A stretch of DNA of 64,000 nucleotides. Origin: Gemmatimonadota bacterium (GTDB lineage: Bacteria > Gemmatimonadota > Gemmatimonadetes > Gemmatimonadales > Gemmatimonadaceae). This document shows, piece after piece, positions 53,396 to 63,284 of this stretch (its first letter is position 1; the number at the start of each line of letters is the position of its first letter). The notes beneath the pieces are model-generated. The model ran no database searches, was not told the origin of the DNA, and worked only from the letters and a program-made list of their open reading frames with translations. The stretch is from the NCBI GenBank assembly GCA_016712265.1, contig JADJRJ010000028.1:1116001-1180000 (forward strand). Direction: 5' to 3'. A program made the position numbers and the translations under genes.

Positions 53396-55177
53396 ATGAG
53401 CGCGAGCGCCGATCGGGAGTCCCGGCCGGTGCTCGCGCCGCTGGTGCGGCGCGCGATCGCGGTCGCGTCGCTCGCGTCCCTCGTGCAACTGGCCTTCGTA
53501 TACCGGAAGGTCCAGGTGAAGGGGACGTTCGCGTGGGCGTCCCGGGACATCTACTGGATGTCGCCCCTGGCCAACATCGCCCTGCTCGTCGGCCTCGTCC
53601 TTGTGCTCTGGATGGCAGGGGCCTGGATGCGGCGATGCCGGACATCGGCAGTGGTGGACACGGCCGTGGGGGCGGTGGGCGGGCTGGCCGCGCTGCTCGT
53701 GGTTGGGGGATTGTCTGAATGGGCGGTGCTCCTCCTGGCCATCGGCGTCGGCGTGCAGTGGGGCCGCATGCGCGAGGGGCAGCTCCGGAGGGTGCGCGAT
53801 TGGGTCACCATGGCCGGCGTCGCGATTGGCGTGGCGTGCGTGGTTGGGGGGCTCCTCGAGCGGGCGACCCGATCGCGGCGGGCCGGGGACGCGGTGGCTG
53901 CGGTTCCCGACGGCCCCAACGTCCTGCTCATCATCTGGGACACGGTGCGGGCCGCGAACCTGGGCGCCTACGGCTACGGGCGTGCCACCACCCCCGAACT
54001 TGACCAACTGGCGAAAAGCGGTGCGACCTGGAATTGGGCCATGGCACCGGCGCCGTGGACGCTCCCGTCCCACTGTTCGATGTTCACCGGTCGACACCCG
54101 GGGGAGCACAGTTGCCGCTGGGATGATCCCCTACGCGGGGCGCCCGAGACGGTGGCCGCCGTCTTCCGGCGGCAGGGCTGGCGCACGGGAGGGTTTGTCG
54201 CGAACCCCTTCTACACGACACACGAAACCGGGCTGCAACACGGGTTCGATGTCTGGGAGGACTTTCGCCTGACCCCGCGCCAGCTCTTCCTCTCCTCCAC
54301 GCTCATGCAGACGGCGATCGCGCGGGACCTGCTGATGGGTGACGGGTGGGCCGGGCGGACGCGAGCCGTGCGTCAGCTCAAGCTTCGCGGGGATCCCAAG
54401 CCGCTGTCCGACCGCAAGCTGGCGACGCACGTCACCGATCAGTTCCTCGCCTGGCAGGGGCGCGACACCCGACCCTTTTTCGCAGTCCTCAACCTTTTCG
54501 ACGCGCACGATCCCTACGATCCCCCGGCGCCGTGGGCGACACGCTTCAGCGCTCAGCCCGACCGGGTCGCGCTGTACGATGGCGGGATCGCCTATATGGA
54601 TGACGAGCTGGGGCGGCTCGTCAAGACCCTCGAGGAACGGGGGATCCTGGACAACACCATCGTCGTCGTGACCTCCGACCATGGCGAGATGTTCGGTGAG
54701 CATGACCTGGGGAACCACGGCCATGCCCTGTACATGCCGCTGCTCCATGTGCCCCTGGTCGTTCGATATCCGGCGCGCTTGGCGGCCGGGGCGCGGAGCG
54801 AGGCGACGGTGGGGCTGCGCGATCTGGCGGCGACCTTGCTGGACCTGGCCGGAATTGGCGCGACACCGGGGATCGAGGGCCGGTCGTTCGTCGCGACGGC
54901 CGGCGCTGGGCGCGATACGACACTTGGTGGCAACCTCGCGCTCGCCGAAACCGAGCAGTCCAAGCTGTTCTGGACGAGTGGTCCGGCACGTCATGGCGCT
55001 ATGCACAGCCTGATCGACGACGCGTACCACTACATCCGCGACGGGAAGGGTCGGGAAGAGCTCTACCGCTACCGGGAGGATCGGCCCGAGGCGAACGACC
55101 TCGCCGCCAGCGACTCCTCGCGTACCGCCTGGTACCGCGCCAGGTTGGGCACCATCAGTCGGCAACTGGTCCGTTAG
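53396..55177 (+). CDS. Membrane-anchored sulfatase-fold protein 1 with Thr nucleophile
   Basis: The 593-residue protein has about five N-terminal TM helices (to about 165) and an outside-facing alkaline-phosphatase-superfamily domain. Metal ligand Asp in NVLLIIWDTVRAANLG, nucleophile position Thr222 in PWTLPSHCSMFTG, then FDAHDPYDPP and VTSDHGEMFGEHD. True sulfatases have C/S-x-P-x-R with formylglycine; here the sequence is T-L-P-S-H, as in phosphoglycerol or phosphoethanolamine transferases with a Thr nucleophile. It is likely a phospho-group transferase or phosphodiesterase at the outer face of the inner membrane, not a sulfatase. First of four paralogues. Confidence 0.83.
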   Translation: MSASADRESRPVLAPLVRRAIAVASLASLVQLAFVYRKVQVKGTFAWASRDIYWMSPLANIALLVGLVLVLWMAGAWMRRCRTSAVVDTAVGAVGGLAALLVVGGLSEWAVLLLAIGVGVQWGRMREGQLRRVRDWVTMAGVAIGVACVVGGLLERATRSRRAGDAVAAVPDGPNVLLIIWDTVRAANLGAYGYGRATTPELDQLAKSGATWNWAMAPAPWTLPSHCSMFTGRHPGEHSCRWDDPLRGAPETVAAVFRRQGWRTGGFVANPFYTTHETGLQHGFDVWEDFRLTPRQLFLSSTLMQTAIARDLLMGDGWAGRTRAVRQLKLRGDPKPLSDRKLATHVTDQFLAWQGRDTRPFFAVLNLFDAHDPYDPPAPWATRFSAQPDRVALYDGGIAYMDDELGRLVKTLEERGILDNTIVVVTSDHGEMFGEHDLGNHGHALYMPLLHVPLVVRYPARLAAGARSEATVGLRDLAATLLDLAGIGATPGIEGRSFVATAGAGRDTTLGGNLALAETEQSKLFWTSGPARHGAMHSLIDDAYHYIRDGKGREELYRYREDRPEANDLAASDSSRTAWYRARLGTISRQLVR

Positions 55178-55251
55178 CTTCCGTCAGGCCTCCTCCGACG
55201 TTGAGTAGGTCGGGGGTTGGTCGTCCTTGGGGCATCTACACAACCCGACCC

Positions 55252-57066
55252 ATGAACAGAGAAGGAACGCCCAAGGCACGCGGGACTCTCTCTGCGACGA
55301 CCCTCTGGTGGTTGGTCGCAACCGGGGGACTGATCTCCGCGGCATGGTTCTCAGCCCGCGCCCTGACAAAGGTGCTGCTCCTCGGTGGGTTCGGGGCGGT
55401 GTCCCGCGATGTCCTCTGGATGTCCCCACTCGCGCATCTCATCCTGTTTGGCCTGGCGGGGGTGGTGGTGTATGGCCTCACGAGGGTGTTGCCCGCGACG
55501 ATGCGCCTGCAAGCCGGTGTGAGCCTGGTCGCAGCGCTTGCCTTGCACGCCGTTCTCCTGCCCTGGACACAGCTTGGCATCTACTCGGCCGTCCTGCTGG
55601 CCCTGGGCGGCGGTGTCGCCCTCGCGCGCCGGTTGGTACGGTCCGGTGAAGCAGAGTTGGTGGTCGGGCTGAAGCGTGTATCCCTCAGTCTCGCCGCCGC
55701 CTTCGTTGGCGCACTCCTGCTCCAGGGGGGCTGGTCCGTGATGCAGGCTCCGGCCCGCTCTGCGCCGGGCGAGGGGCCCAACGTCCTATTCATCGTGCTC
55801 GACACCTTTCGCGCGAACACCATGTCTGCGTATGGCTCCCGTGAGCGCCTAACGCCGACGCTGGATTCCCTGGCGGCGGAAGGGACAAGATTCGACTGGG
55901 CCATCTCGAACGCGGGCTGGACGCTGCCGGCGCACGCCACACTGTTCACCGGCCGGTATCGGCAACACCTCAGCGTCTCCTTCGAGCGGCGGCTCGATAC
56001 GCGCGATCGTGTCCTCGCGGAGGCGTTTGCAGGCGAAGGGTACGAGACCGCGGGTTTCGTTGGAAATCTGCACTACACCACGTGGGAGTCGGGGCTCGCC
56101 CGGGGCTTCCACTACTTCGAGGACTATCCCCGGTCCCTGGAGATGTTGGCCAAGAATACCCTGCACGGGCAGACGGTGATGGCCGAGGAGGTGTTGCGCG
56201 CGACCACCCCCTCCCGGTTGTGGCGCGCCGTGCGACGCAAGCGGCTGATGGTGCAGCCCAAGCCGGAAGGCCCACCGGTGCAGGCCGAGGAGATTACCAA
56301 CCGGTTCCTGCGCTGGCATGCACGTCGCGATGGCGGTCGGCCGTACTTTGCCTTCCTGAACTATTTCGACGCGCACCGACCCTACCCGGCGCCTGCACCG
56401 TATCCCCGGAGCACTGCAGACGAGGATACGACCGCGGCGGGCTACGCGCGCGACGTGCAATACATGGACAGGCACATCGGTCGGTTGCTCCGCGACCTGC
56501 AAGGGCGAGAGTCGCTCGACTCGACCATCATCATGGTGGTCGCGGACCATGGCGAGCAGTTTGGTGAGCACGGGCTGTACGGTCACGCCAACTCGGTGTA
56601 CACGCCCCTGGTGCGCGTGCCGCTGTTCGTGGTATGGCCGGGCCGGATCCCGAGCGGTTCAGTAGGCGACGTGGTCTCGCTGCGGGATGTGCCGGCCACC
56701 CTGGCTGACCTGGCGGGGCTCGGTGCCGGGACCTTTCCCGGCGTGAGTCTCGCCGGATTCTGGCGGGACAGCGTTGCGCATGGCAGCCCGGCGATTGCTC
56801 AACACCTCCCAGGTTCGGGTCGCGACCCATCGGTGCCGGCGTCCGAGCAAGGCATGAGTGCAGTATTCACGGCGGATTGGCAGTACGTGCGTACCATGCG
56901 CCGTGCCCTCGCGGAGGCGTTCCACTACCGCACGGACCCGCTGGATCTGGAGAACCTGGCGGGGACCGACAGCGCTCACGCAGGACACGCGGCCGCCTGG
57001 GACGAGTATCGCGAGGCACTGGCCGCGGATACCGCACACACGCCGATCCCGGACGGCCGTGACTGA
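55252..57066 (+). CDS. Membrane-anchored sulfatase-fold protein 2 with Thr nucleophile
   Basis: The 604-residue paralogue (start ATG 55252; a start at 55201 is also open) has a hydrophobic N-terminal domain of about five helices and the catalytic domain with NVLFIVLDTFRANTMSAYGS, Thr224 in GWTLPAHATLFTGRY, FDAHRPYPAP and VADHGEQFGEHG. It is the most diverged of the four: TLPAH in place of TLPSH, and a different middle section (YPRSLEMLAKNTLHG). It lies 74 bases after protein 1 and its TGA overlaps the GTG of protein 3. Confidence 0.82.
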   Translation: MNREGTPKARGTLSATTLWWLVATGGLISAAWFSARALTKVLLLGGFGAVSRDVLWMSPLAHLILFGLAGVVVYGLTRVLPATMRLQAGVSLVAALALHAVLLPWTQLGIYSAVLLALGGGVALARRLVRSGEAELVVGLKRVSLSLAAAFVGALLLQGGWSVMQAPARSAPGEGPNVLFIVLDTFRANTMSAYGSRERLTPTLDSLAAEGTRFDWAISNAGWTLPAHATLFTGRYRQHLSVSFERRLDTRDRVLAEAFAGEGYETAGFVGNLHYTTWESGLARGFHYFEDYPRSLEMLAKNTLHGQTVMAEEVLRATTPSRLWRAVRRKRLMVQPKPEGPPVQAEEITNRFLRWHARRDGGRPYFAFLNYFDAHRPYPAPAPYPRSTADEDTTAAGYARDVQYMDRHIGRLLRDLQGRESLDSTIIMVVADHGEQFGEHGLYGHANSVYTPLVRVPLFVVWPGRIPSGSVGDVVSLRDVPATLADLAGLGAGTFPGVSLAGFWRDSVAHGSPAIAQHLPGSGRDPSVPASEQGMSAVFTADWQYVRTMRRALAEAFHYRTDPLDLENLAGTDSAHAGHAAAWDEYREALAADTAHTPIPDGRD

Positions 57067-58834
57067 ACGCGGTTCGACACGTTGGTGGACGCCGATGGTT
57101 GCGGCGGTCGTCCTTGGGATGATCACGGGGGCCGCCCATGTCCTCCTGACGTGGGGTCGCGGCGCCCTCCTTGATCGGTTCACGTGGACCAGTCGCGACC
57201 TGGCGTGGATGTCACCCGTGGGCCATGTCGCCATGTTCGCGGCGCCCGCGGTGGTGCTGGCCGTCGTGTGGTTGCTCGGATGGGGGCGCAATTCCCCGTT
57301 TGTCTACCTGGTGGTGCCTTGTGTGCTTGCGACCACCAGTCTCGCGTTGCATGCGACGGGCCTTCACCCGTACGCGGTGGCGGCGTTGGGGCTCGGTGGT
57401 GGGGTGCAGCTGGCCCGGTGGGCGGTGATGGGCCCCACAGCGGCGCGCTGGGGACGTCGGCTGGCCCTGGTCGGCGTCGGTGTCTGTGCGGCCCTCTCGT
57501 GGCTCGCCACGCGGCGGCCGGGCAATGGGGGAGGGTCGGCGGCCGGGGCGCCGAACGTGCTGGTTCTCGTGTGGGATACCGTGCGAGCGGCGAGCACGTC
57601 GCTGCATGGCTACACCCGGCCCACCACGCCCACCCTGGACGCGATGGCGCGCGAGGGGCTCACCTTTGGGCTTGCGATCAGCCCGTCCTCGTGGACGCTG
57701 CCGTCCCACGGCGCGATGTTCACTGGTCAACCGGCCGCCCGCCTGTCATCGAGCTGGCGGCGTCCCCTCGACGCGACGTACCCAACGATCGCTGAGGCCC
57801 TCGGCCAGGCGGGATACCGCACCGGGGCGTTTGTCGGGAACCTCTTCTACACGCACCACGAATCAGGCGTGGATCGTGGTTTCGCCACGTTGCGCGATTT
57901 TCGTCGATCGCCAAAACAGCTCTTCTGGTCGACGGCGCTCGGCCAGACGCGCCTCGCCACGCGGCTCGCTTGGGGCCGGGGCCTCGGGGACTGGTGGGCG
58001 GCCCTGAAGGACTTTGAGCTCCGTCTCAAGGCCGAGCCGTTCAGCGACCGACGACGCGCCGACGAGATCACGTCGGAGTTCCTCGCGTGGCAGGCGGAGT
58101 CCTCCGCGCCGTTCTTCGCCTTTCTTAACCTGTACGACGCGCATGACCCCTATGAGCCTCCCGCAGGGTACGACACCCTGTTTGCACGCCCGCAATCGCG
58201 GCAGGACGCGTACGATGCCGGCATTCGGTACATGGACGACCAGCTGCGCCGCGTGCTCGACGCCTTGCAGCAAACGGGCGTCCTGGACCGCACCCTGGTC
58301 ATCGTGACCTCGGACCATGGCGAGCAGTGGGGCGAACATGGCCTGCACAACCACGGCAACTCACTGTACCTCCCGGCCGTGCATGTGCCACTGGTCATGC
58401 GCTGGCCAGGCCAGCTCCCTGCGGGTCGCATCCTGGGGCCGGTGTCACTGACGGACCTGGCCGCCACGATTGCCGCAGCCGCACGACTACCCGAAGGTAC
58501 CTTTCCCGGCCAGCCCTTACATCAGGGAGGGCGGGGCCTCGTGGTGACCGAGACGGAAGCGCTGGACCCATCGGCGCGGGCGAAGTCGCCTGCCGAACAT
58601 GGCGCCCTCGCGGCGCTCTTTCAGGATTCCCTGCAGTACTTCCGGAATGGGGACACCACGTACCAGCTGTTCGATATTCGTCGTGACCCCGGGCAGCTCA
58701 ATGACCTGATCGCCACCCCGGCGGGATGTCGAGTGGCCGTGGAGCTCGATGCGCACCTGCGGGGGGTGGCCGCCCTGCCCGCCACGCCCCCATTTACCGC
58801 CACGCGCTGCCTGGGCATGGGAGGGACGCCGTGA
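57059..58834 (+). CDS. Membrane-anchored sulfatase-fold protein 3 with Thr nucleophile
   Basis: The 591-residue paralogue is best started at GTG 57059, which overlaps the previous stop by eight bases and leads straight into VAAVVLGMITGAAHVLL; the open frame continues upstream inside the previous gene. Catalytic features: VLVLVWDTVRAASTSLHGYT, Thr213 in SWTLPSHGAMFTG, LYDAHDPYEPP and VTSDHGEQWGEHG. RRSPKQLFWSTALGQTRLA matches proteins 1 and 4, so these three share a more recent ancestor. Confidence 0.82.
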   Translation: MTERGSTRWWTPMVAAVVLGMITGAAHVLLTWGRGALLDRFTWTSRDLAWMSPVGHVAMFAAPAVVLAVVWLLGWGRNSPFVYLVVPCVLATTSLALHATGLHPYAVAALGLGGGVQLARWAVMGPTAARWGRRLALVGVGVCAALSWLATRRPGNGGGSAAGAPNVLVLVWDTVRAASTSLHGYTRPTTPTLDAMAREGLTFGLAISPSSWTLPSHGAMFTGQPAARLSSSWRRPLDATYPTIAEALGQAGYRTGAFVGNLFYTHHESGVDRGFATLRDFRRSPKQLFWSTALGQTRLATRLAWGRGLGDWWAALKDFELRLKAEPFSDRRRADEITSEFLAWQAESSAPFFAFLNLYDAHDPYEPPAGYDTLFARPQSRQDAYDAGIRYMDDQLRRVLDALQQTGVLDRTLVIVTSDHGEQWGEHGLHNHGNSLYLPAVHVPLVMRWPGQLPAGRILGPVSLTDLAATIAAAARLPEGTFPGQPLHQGGRGLVVTETEALDPSARAKSPAEHGALAALFQDSLQYFRNGDTTYQLFDIRRDPGQLNDLIATPAGCRVAVELDAHLRGVAALPATPPFTATRCLGMGGTP

Positions 58835-60591
58835 CACACCGGCAGTGGTGGGGCGGAATGGCGACACTGGCCGTCGCCCTGGCGATCATCGCCGGTGGCC
58901 TGCAGGACGTCGTTGGAGCGGCGCGGCATGTCCTTGGCGGCGACTTCATCTGGCTAAGCCGCGACTACGTGTGGATGACTCCCCTGGCCAACGTGCTGCT
59001 CTTCCTGGCGGCGGCGATCCCGCTCGGGGTGCTCGGCAGCTCGTGGTCCGGGGCGCGGACGCTTCCCCTGGCGGCCGGCGTGTTTGCAACCCTTGGCGCG
59101 CTCACGCTGACGTTGCTGATCCCCGGATTGCATCACCTTGCCTCGCTGGCGGTCGCGATCGGGATCGGGAGTCGCATGGGCGGGTGGATCGGGCGGGATC
59201 CCCGGCCACGGATCCGGACCCTCGCCCGGGTGGCGTCGGGCGTCGCCGCGATCATTCTCGTGGTCGCCATCGGTCGCGAGGGGTGGCAACGGCGGCAGGT
59301 GGGGACAAGCATTGCGTCACTAGGTGCCGCGCGCCCGCAGGCGCCGAATGTCCTCGTGATCATCCTGGACACGGTCCGCGCGGCCTCGATGTCGTTCCTG
59401 GGGTATAGTCGAGAAACGACGCCGCGGCTCGCGGCCTTCGCCGCCGAAGGGGCGGTCTTTGAGCAGGCCTGGAGCACCGCACCGTGGACCCTCCCGTCGC
59501 ATGCCGGCATGTTCACCGGCCGGTATCCGAGCCAGCTCTCGACCAACTGGCGTGACCCCCTCGATGGATCGGTGCCGACCCTCGCCGAAGCCCTCCTGGC
59601 GCGAGGGTATCGCACCGCAGGATTCGCCGCGAACCACTTCTACACGAGTTACGAGTCCGGGCTGACGCGCGGATTCCTCGAGTACGCGGACTATCGCCGC
59701 ACGCCCAAACAAGTGCTGCTCAGCAGCACACTGACCCAGACGAACCTGTTTTGGGCCCTGTTGCATGGCAACGGCGTGTTGCCCAGGCTGCGCGACCTCG
59801 TGCGTCTTGACCTACGGCTCCAGACCATGTGGACGAGCGATCGCAAGCTCGCGTCGCACGTGACGGAGGAGTTCCTGACGTGGCAGGCTGCGACCGCGGG
59901 GCGGCCGTTCCTCGCCTTCCTTAACATGTACGACGCGCACCTGCCTTACGATCCACCCGCCGGGTTCGCCGAGCGATTCGCGGCCGAGCCGTCCGAGCTG
60001 GACCGGTACGATGGCGGGATTGCCTACATGGATGAGGCACTCGGCGCGATGTTCGACACCCTGCGGGCGCGCGGGGTGCTCGACAACACGCTGGTGATCA
60101 TCTCGTCAGATCATGGCGAGGGATTCGGGGAGCATGGGCTCCATGGTCATGGCAATTCGCTGTATCGCCCCGAATTGCATGTGCCACTGGTCGTGCGCTT
60201 TCCTCCGCGCGTGCCCGGCGGGCTTCGCGTCTCGGAACCTGTGACCCTGCGCGACCTGTCCGCGACCGCGCTGGACGTTGCCGGACCTTCCTCGAGTGCG
60301 CCGAGCCTCCCCGGCACCTCCTGGCTATCGGTCATCGAGGGTGGCCAGGGGTCAGCGGTCGTGTCCGAGGTCTCTGCCGGGGTGAACACTGAACCACATC
60401 ACCCGGTGTCTCGCGGGGCGATGCGATCGCTCGTGACCGACTCCCTGCACTACATTCGCAATGGCGATGGGGTCGAGGAGGTGTACCGCTGGCGCGAGGA
60501 TCCGGGCGAATCCGCTGACCGCGCCCGCGACGCGGGGGCACTCGGGTGGATCACGAGCCTCCGCGACCTCGTGGCCCGCGCGCTGCGTTAG
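58831..60591 (+). CDS. Membrane-anchored sulfatase-fold protein 4 with Thr nucleophile
   Basis: The 586-residue paralogue starts at GTG 58831, overlapping the previous TGA as GTGA. Five N-terminal TM helices precede the domain with VLVIILDTVRAASMSFLGYS, Thr220 in PWTLPSHAGMFTGRY, MYDAHLPYDPP and SSDHGEGFGEHG. It is the last gene of the plus-strand operon. Its end overlaps the converging GT-C-like gene by four bases, leaving no space for a terminator between them. Confidence 0.82.
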   Translation: MTHRQWWGGMATLAVALAIIAGGLQDVVGAARHVLGGDFIWLSRDYVWMTPLANVLLFLAAAIPLGVLGSSWSGARTLPLAAGVFATLGALTLTLLIPGLHHLASLAVAIGIGSRMGGWIGRDPRPRIRTLARVASGVAAIILVVAIGREGWQRRQVGTSIASLGAARPQAPNVLVIILDTVRAASMSFLGYSRETTPRLAAFAAEGAVFEQAWSTAPWTLPSHAGMFTGRYPSQLSTNWRDPLDGSVPTLAEALLARGYRTAGFAANHFYTSYESGLTRGFLEYADYRRTPKQVLLSSTLTQTNLFWALLHGNGVLPRLRDLVRLDLRLQTMWTSDRKLASHVTEEFLTWQAATAGRPFLAFLNMYDAHLPYDPPAGFAERFAAEPSELDRYDGGIAYMDEALGAMFDTLRARGVLDNTLVIISSDHGEGFGEHGLHGHGNSLYRPELHVPLVVRFPPRVPGGLRVSEPVTLRDLSATALDVAGPSSSAPSLPGTSWLSVIEGGQGSAVVSEVSAGVNTEPHHPVSRGAMRSLVTDSLHYIRNGDGVEEVYRWREDPGESADRARDAGALGWITSLRDLVARALR

Positions 60592-62379
60592 GCGACCGGG
60601 CAGTCTGCGCGGCCGCGCTCGCGGCAGCGCCACCAGGTCAGGAAGGGGGTCCACGGGTTGGGCCACCGCTCGGGCTCCCAGCGGCCGGCGGGCTGCCAGA
60701 ATCCCCATCGCAGCGACGCAGCGTTGTCAGGTCCGGGGCGTCGGCGTTGCAGCGTCGCACTGGGGTGCGGCGTGCAGGCGAGCACGGTCCAGCATGCGTT
60801 GTCCTCTGTTGGCACGTGGAGCGAGAGGCCGTCCGTGGTGCCGGCAGTGCGGAGGTTGGGGGTGGGCAGTGGCGCGGGCCACGGGCCTGCCTTCGGGCGT
60901 GTCACGAGCGCGTCCACGGCCGCAGCGAACGGGGCTTCCGCCGCTTGCCGGGCGGAACCGGCCGCCTGCTTGGCGAGCAGCAGGAGCGCCAGGGGTGGCG
61001 GCCCCCGGCGTGAGGTAGCTGCGGAGGGTTGGTCGAGCGAAAGCGTACGTCGCGACCACGGTGCCCAGCGCTCCCCATGCCAGGCCCTGGGCCATCCGTG
61101 TATGGGGCGCAGCCGATAACCAGAACACGGCGCCCGCGCCGAGCGCGAACCAGGTGCCACGCCACGGCGCGGCACGAATGGCCCCGCGGGGTGCGGCAAC
61201 CAGGAGCGTCGCCAGGAGTAGCAGTGGCAGGGTGAGCTGAACGAAAGGGTCGCCCCGTACCACGATGCCGCGGAGCCAGGGCGCCACCCAGGAGAATCCC
61301 GGGTAGATGACGTTGGTGTTAAGGTTGCGGGCGCTCATCGTGACCCAGGCGGCCTCCGCCCGGGCCTGCTCAAGGGGCACCCGCCAGTCGACGTCCACGG
61401 CGGCGAGGGTGGACGGATAGAAGGGATATCCGCTCAACACAACGCCGCGGACCAGCCAACCCACCACCAGCAGCAGTGCAGGAGCGGCCAGCCAGGCCGC
61501 CCGCAGGGGCCGCGCGCGGACGGCATGCCAGGCGGCCGAGAGGGCGACCACCACGAGCCCTGCGGCGAGCACGGCAGCACTCAACTTGACGACCAGGGCG
61601 CCGGCCGCGAGCGTGGTCAACACCGCGAGGTCGCCGAGGCGACGCTCACGCGCCTCCAGCATGGTGACCAGGGCGCGGATCGTGACGAGGAGCAGGACGG
61701 CGACGGCTGCATCGGTCGACAGGGAGCGAACGTCCTGACGGACGACGGCGTGCACCATCGCCGGGGCGATGGCCACCGTGAAGGCGTCATACGCGGAGGT
61801 GCTGCCGCCGCGGAGGGCGCCGACGGCATACGCGGCCTCGGCGAGGAGCATGCTCACGAGCAACCCGTTCGCGACGTGCAAGGCGTGACCGTCCAGCGGC
61901 CCGAGGTCCAGGGCGGCGTCGACAAGCAAGGCGCCCGAGTTGAATCCAAGCCGTCCGTGGAGGTTGGCCAGCCCCGGCACCGCGGGCCAGGCGTTGGCCC
62001 ACGCGACCGCCGGTTGGTGATACATCCCCGTGTCGAAGAGGGCCGTGGGGCCGAGGGCGCGATTAGCGACCCAGAGGGCAAGGCCAAACGCCAACAGCCA
62101 GTCCCATCGCTGTCCACCCAACGAGGGGCGCTCACCCCACCACCCCAACAGGGCGAGCCCCGTCAGCAACCCCACGGCCCGGGCGTCGATGGGCCAGGCG
62201 AGGTGCCAGAGCTGCAACACGCCCATGGCGGCGACGTACCCGAGCCAGAAGGCCGTCGCCACCTGGCGCCATCCGGTGCGCGAAACCCCAAACATTCGCA
62301 GCATGCCTCGGCCGAGCCCGAGGGCGATGGCCGCCGCAACCACCCAGGTGCCGAGGATGAGCGCGTGTGCCGCGATCAT
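60588..62379 (-). CDS. GT-C-like integral membrane protein with a probable frameshift
   Basis: From the ATG at 62379-62377 the frame encodes about a dozen TM helices with LFDTGMYHQPAVAWANAW and PGLANLHGRLGFNSGALL, a loop shared by uncharacterised multi-pass glycosyltransferase-like proteins. Near a five-C run (61002-61006 on the plus strand) the frame turns into Arg/Pro/His-rich sequence. The +1 frame instead continues as PPPLALLLLAKQAAGSARQ and LSLHVPTEDNACWTVLACTP, a plausible native C-terminus, and stops at 60590-60588. One extra base in the run would explain it: sequencing error or true mutation. Without repair the frame ends at 60727. Confidence 0.72.
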
Positions 62380-63284
62380 GGGGTCACGTGGCGAGGGCCG
62401 CCCCGAGCGCCGATCAACCCGCGTACCTCGCCCCCGGCCCATGCGACGGCGAGGGTCGCCAGCACGGGAGTCGCGCGCGCGAACTCGGGGATCAGGTGCG
62501 GTGTCCGACGGAGATGTGATCCGGCGCGCACGAGCTGGACCACGGGAATCAACGGGGCGGAGAGGAGGCGGAGCGCTCGCGCGAGCAGGCCCACATGCGC
62601 GGCCAGGTCCCGCCCGAAGGCCGCGCCGTGACGGCGCAGCTCGGCGCGCGCGTCAGCCAGGGACTGGTGTCGGTGCTGGTCCACGACGAGCCCAGGATCC
62701 AGCCACAGCTCCTCCCCGGCGGCGAGCAGGGCCAGGTGTACCGTGGTTTCGTGCATGTGGTGCGGCCAACTCGATGCCACGCGATCAAGAGCAGCGCGTT
62801 TGTAGGTCACGTTGCACGCCGAGAGCCAGCGGGTCGCGCCGGCCGACCGTGGCGGGATGTACCGGCCGTAGTCGAGGAAGTACATCGCCCATCCGGTCGC
62901 ACCGTCGGGAGCGGTCTTGTCGACCACGCCCCCGATAGCGGCCCGCGGGTTCGTCGCGTGGGCGGCGAGGACCTGCGCGCCATAGCCGGGCGTTGGCAGC
63001 GCGTGATCCTCCAGGGTCGCAACGATGGGGGCGTGCGCCGCGCGCACTCCCACGGCGCGCAAGACCCAGGGATCGTCGCCGTCGGCTGCGGCAAAGACCA
63101 CGCGCATCGCGAGGTGCGGTGGCACTTCCGGCACCTGGGTGCGCCGCCGCTCAGGGAGGGGCAGGACCAGCTCGGCGTCGATCCCCTCACAGGCCAGGGC
63201 GATGGCCGCCACAGCGCGTCCCAGGGCGGCCGCGTCGCCTAACGATACCAGGACGACGCTGAGGGCGGGGGAGGGAGGGATCAC
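62376..63284 (-). CDS. GT2-like (GT-A fold) glycosyltransferase
   Basis: The 302-residue protein starts with GTG at 63284-63282, overlapping the methyltransferase TGA as GTGA. It has SVVLVSLGDAAALGRAV at the N-terminus, VATLEDHALPTPGYG in the place of the DxD region (here LEDH), and LSACNVTYKRAALDRV, typical of GT2 acceptor regions. A hydrophobic, basic C-terminal third (LLARALRLLSAPLIPVVQL) suggests membrane contact. The metal-binding motif is non-standard, so activity is less sure. Its stop overlaps the GT-C-like gene start as ATGA. Confidence 0.72.
   Translation of the reverse strand: MIPPSPALSVVLVSLGDAAALGRAVAAIALACEGIDAELVLPLPERRRTQVPEVPPHLAMRVVFAAADGDDPWVLRAVGVRAAHAPIVATLEDHALPTPGYGAQVLAAHATNPRAAIGGVVDKTAPDGATGWAMYFLDYGRYIPPRSAGATRWLSACNVTYKRAALDRVASSWPHHMHETTVHLALLAAGEELWLDPGLVVDQHRHQSLADARAELRRHGAAFGRDLAAHVGLLARALRLLSAPLIPVVQLVRAGSHLRRTPHLIPEFARATPVLATLAVAWAGGEVRGLIGARGGPRHVTP

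Noticed and set aside
50132..54109. A very long open frame (about 1325 codons) on the minus strand opposite the carrier and halogenase genes
   Set aside because: It is a GC-driven mirror of the plus-strand genes. Its sequence is His/Arg/Gly-rich without any domain, while the plus strand shows complete families with catalytic motifs.
53396..60591. Arylsulfatases that would desulfate a sulfated polymer
   Set aside because: The C/S-x-P-x-R formylglycine motif is absent in all four; Thr stands in its place and His replaces Arg. The APS kinase nearby does not change this.
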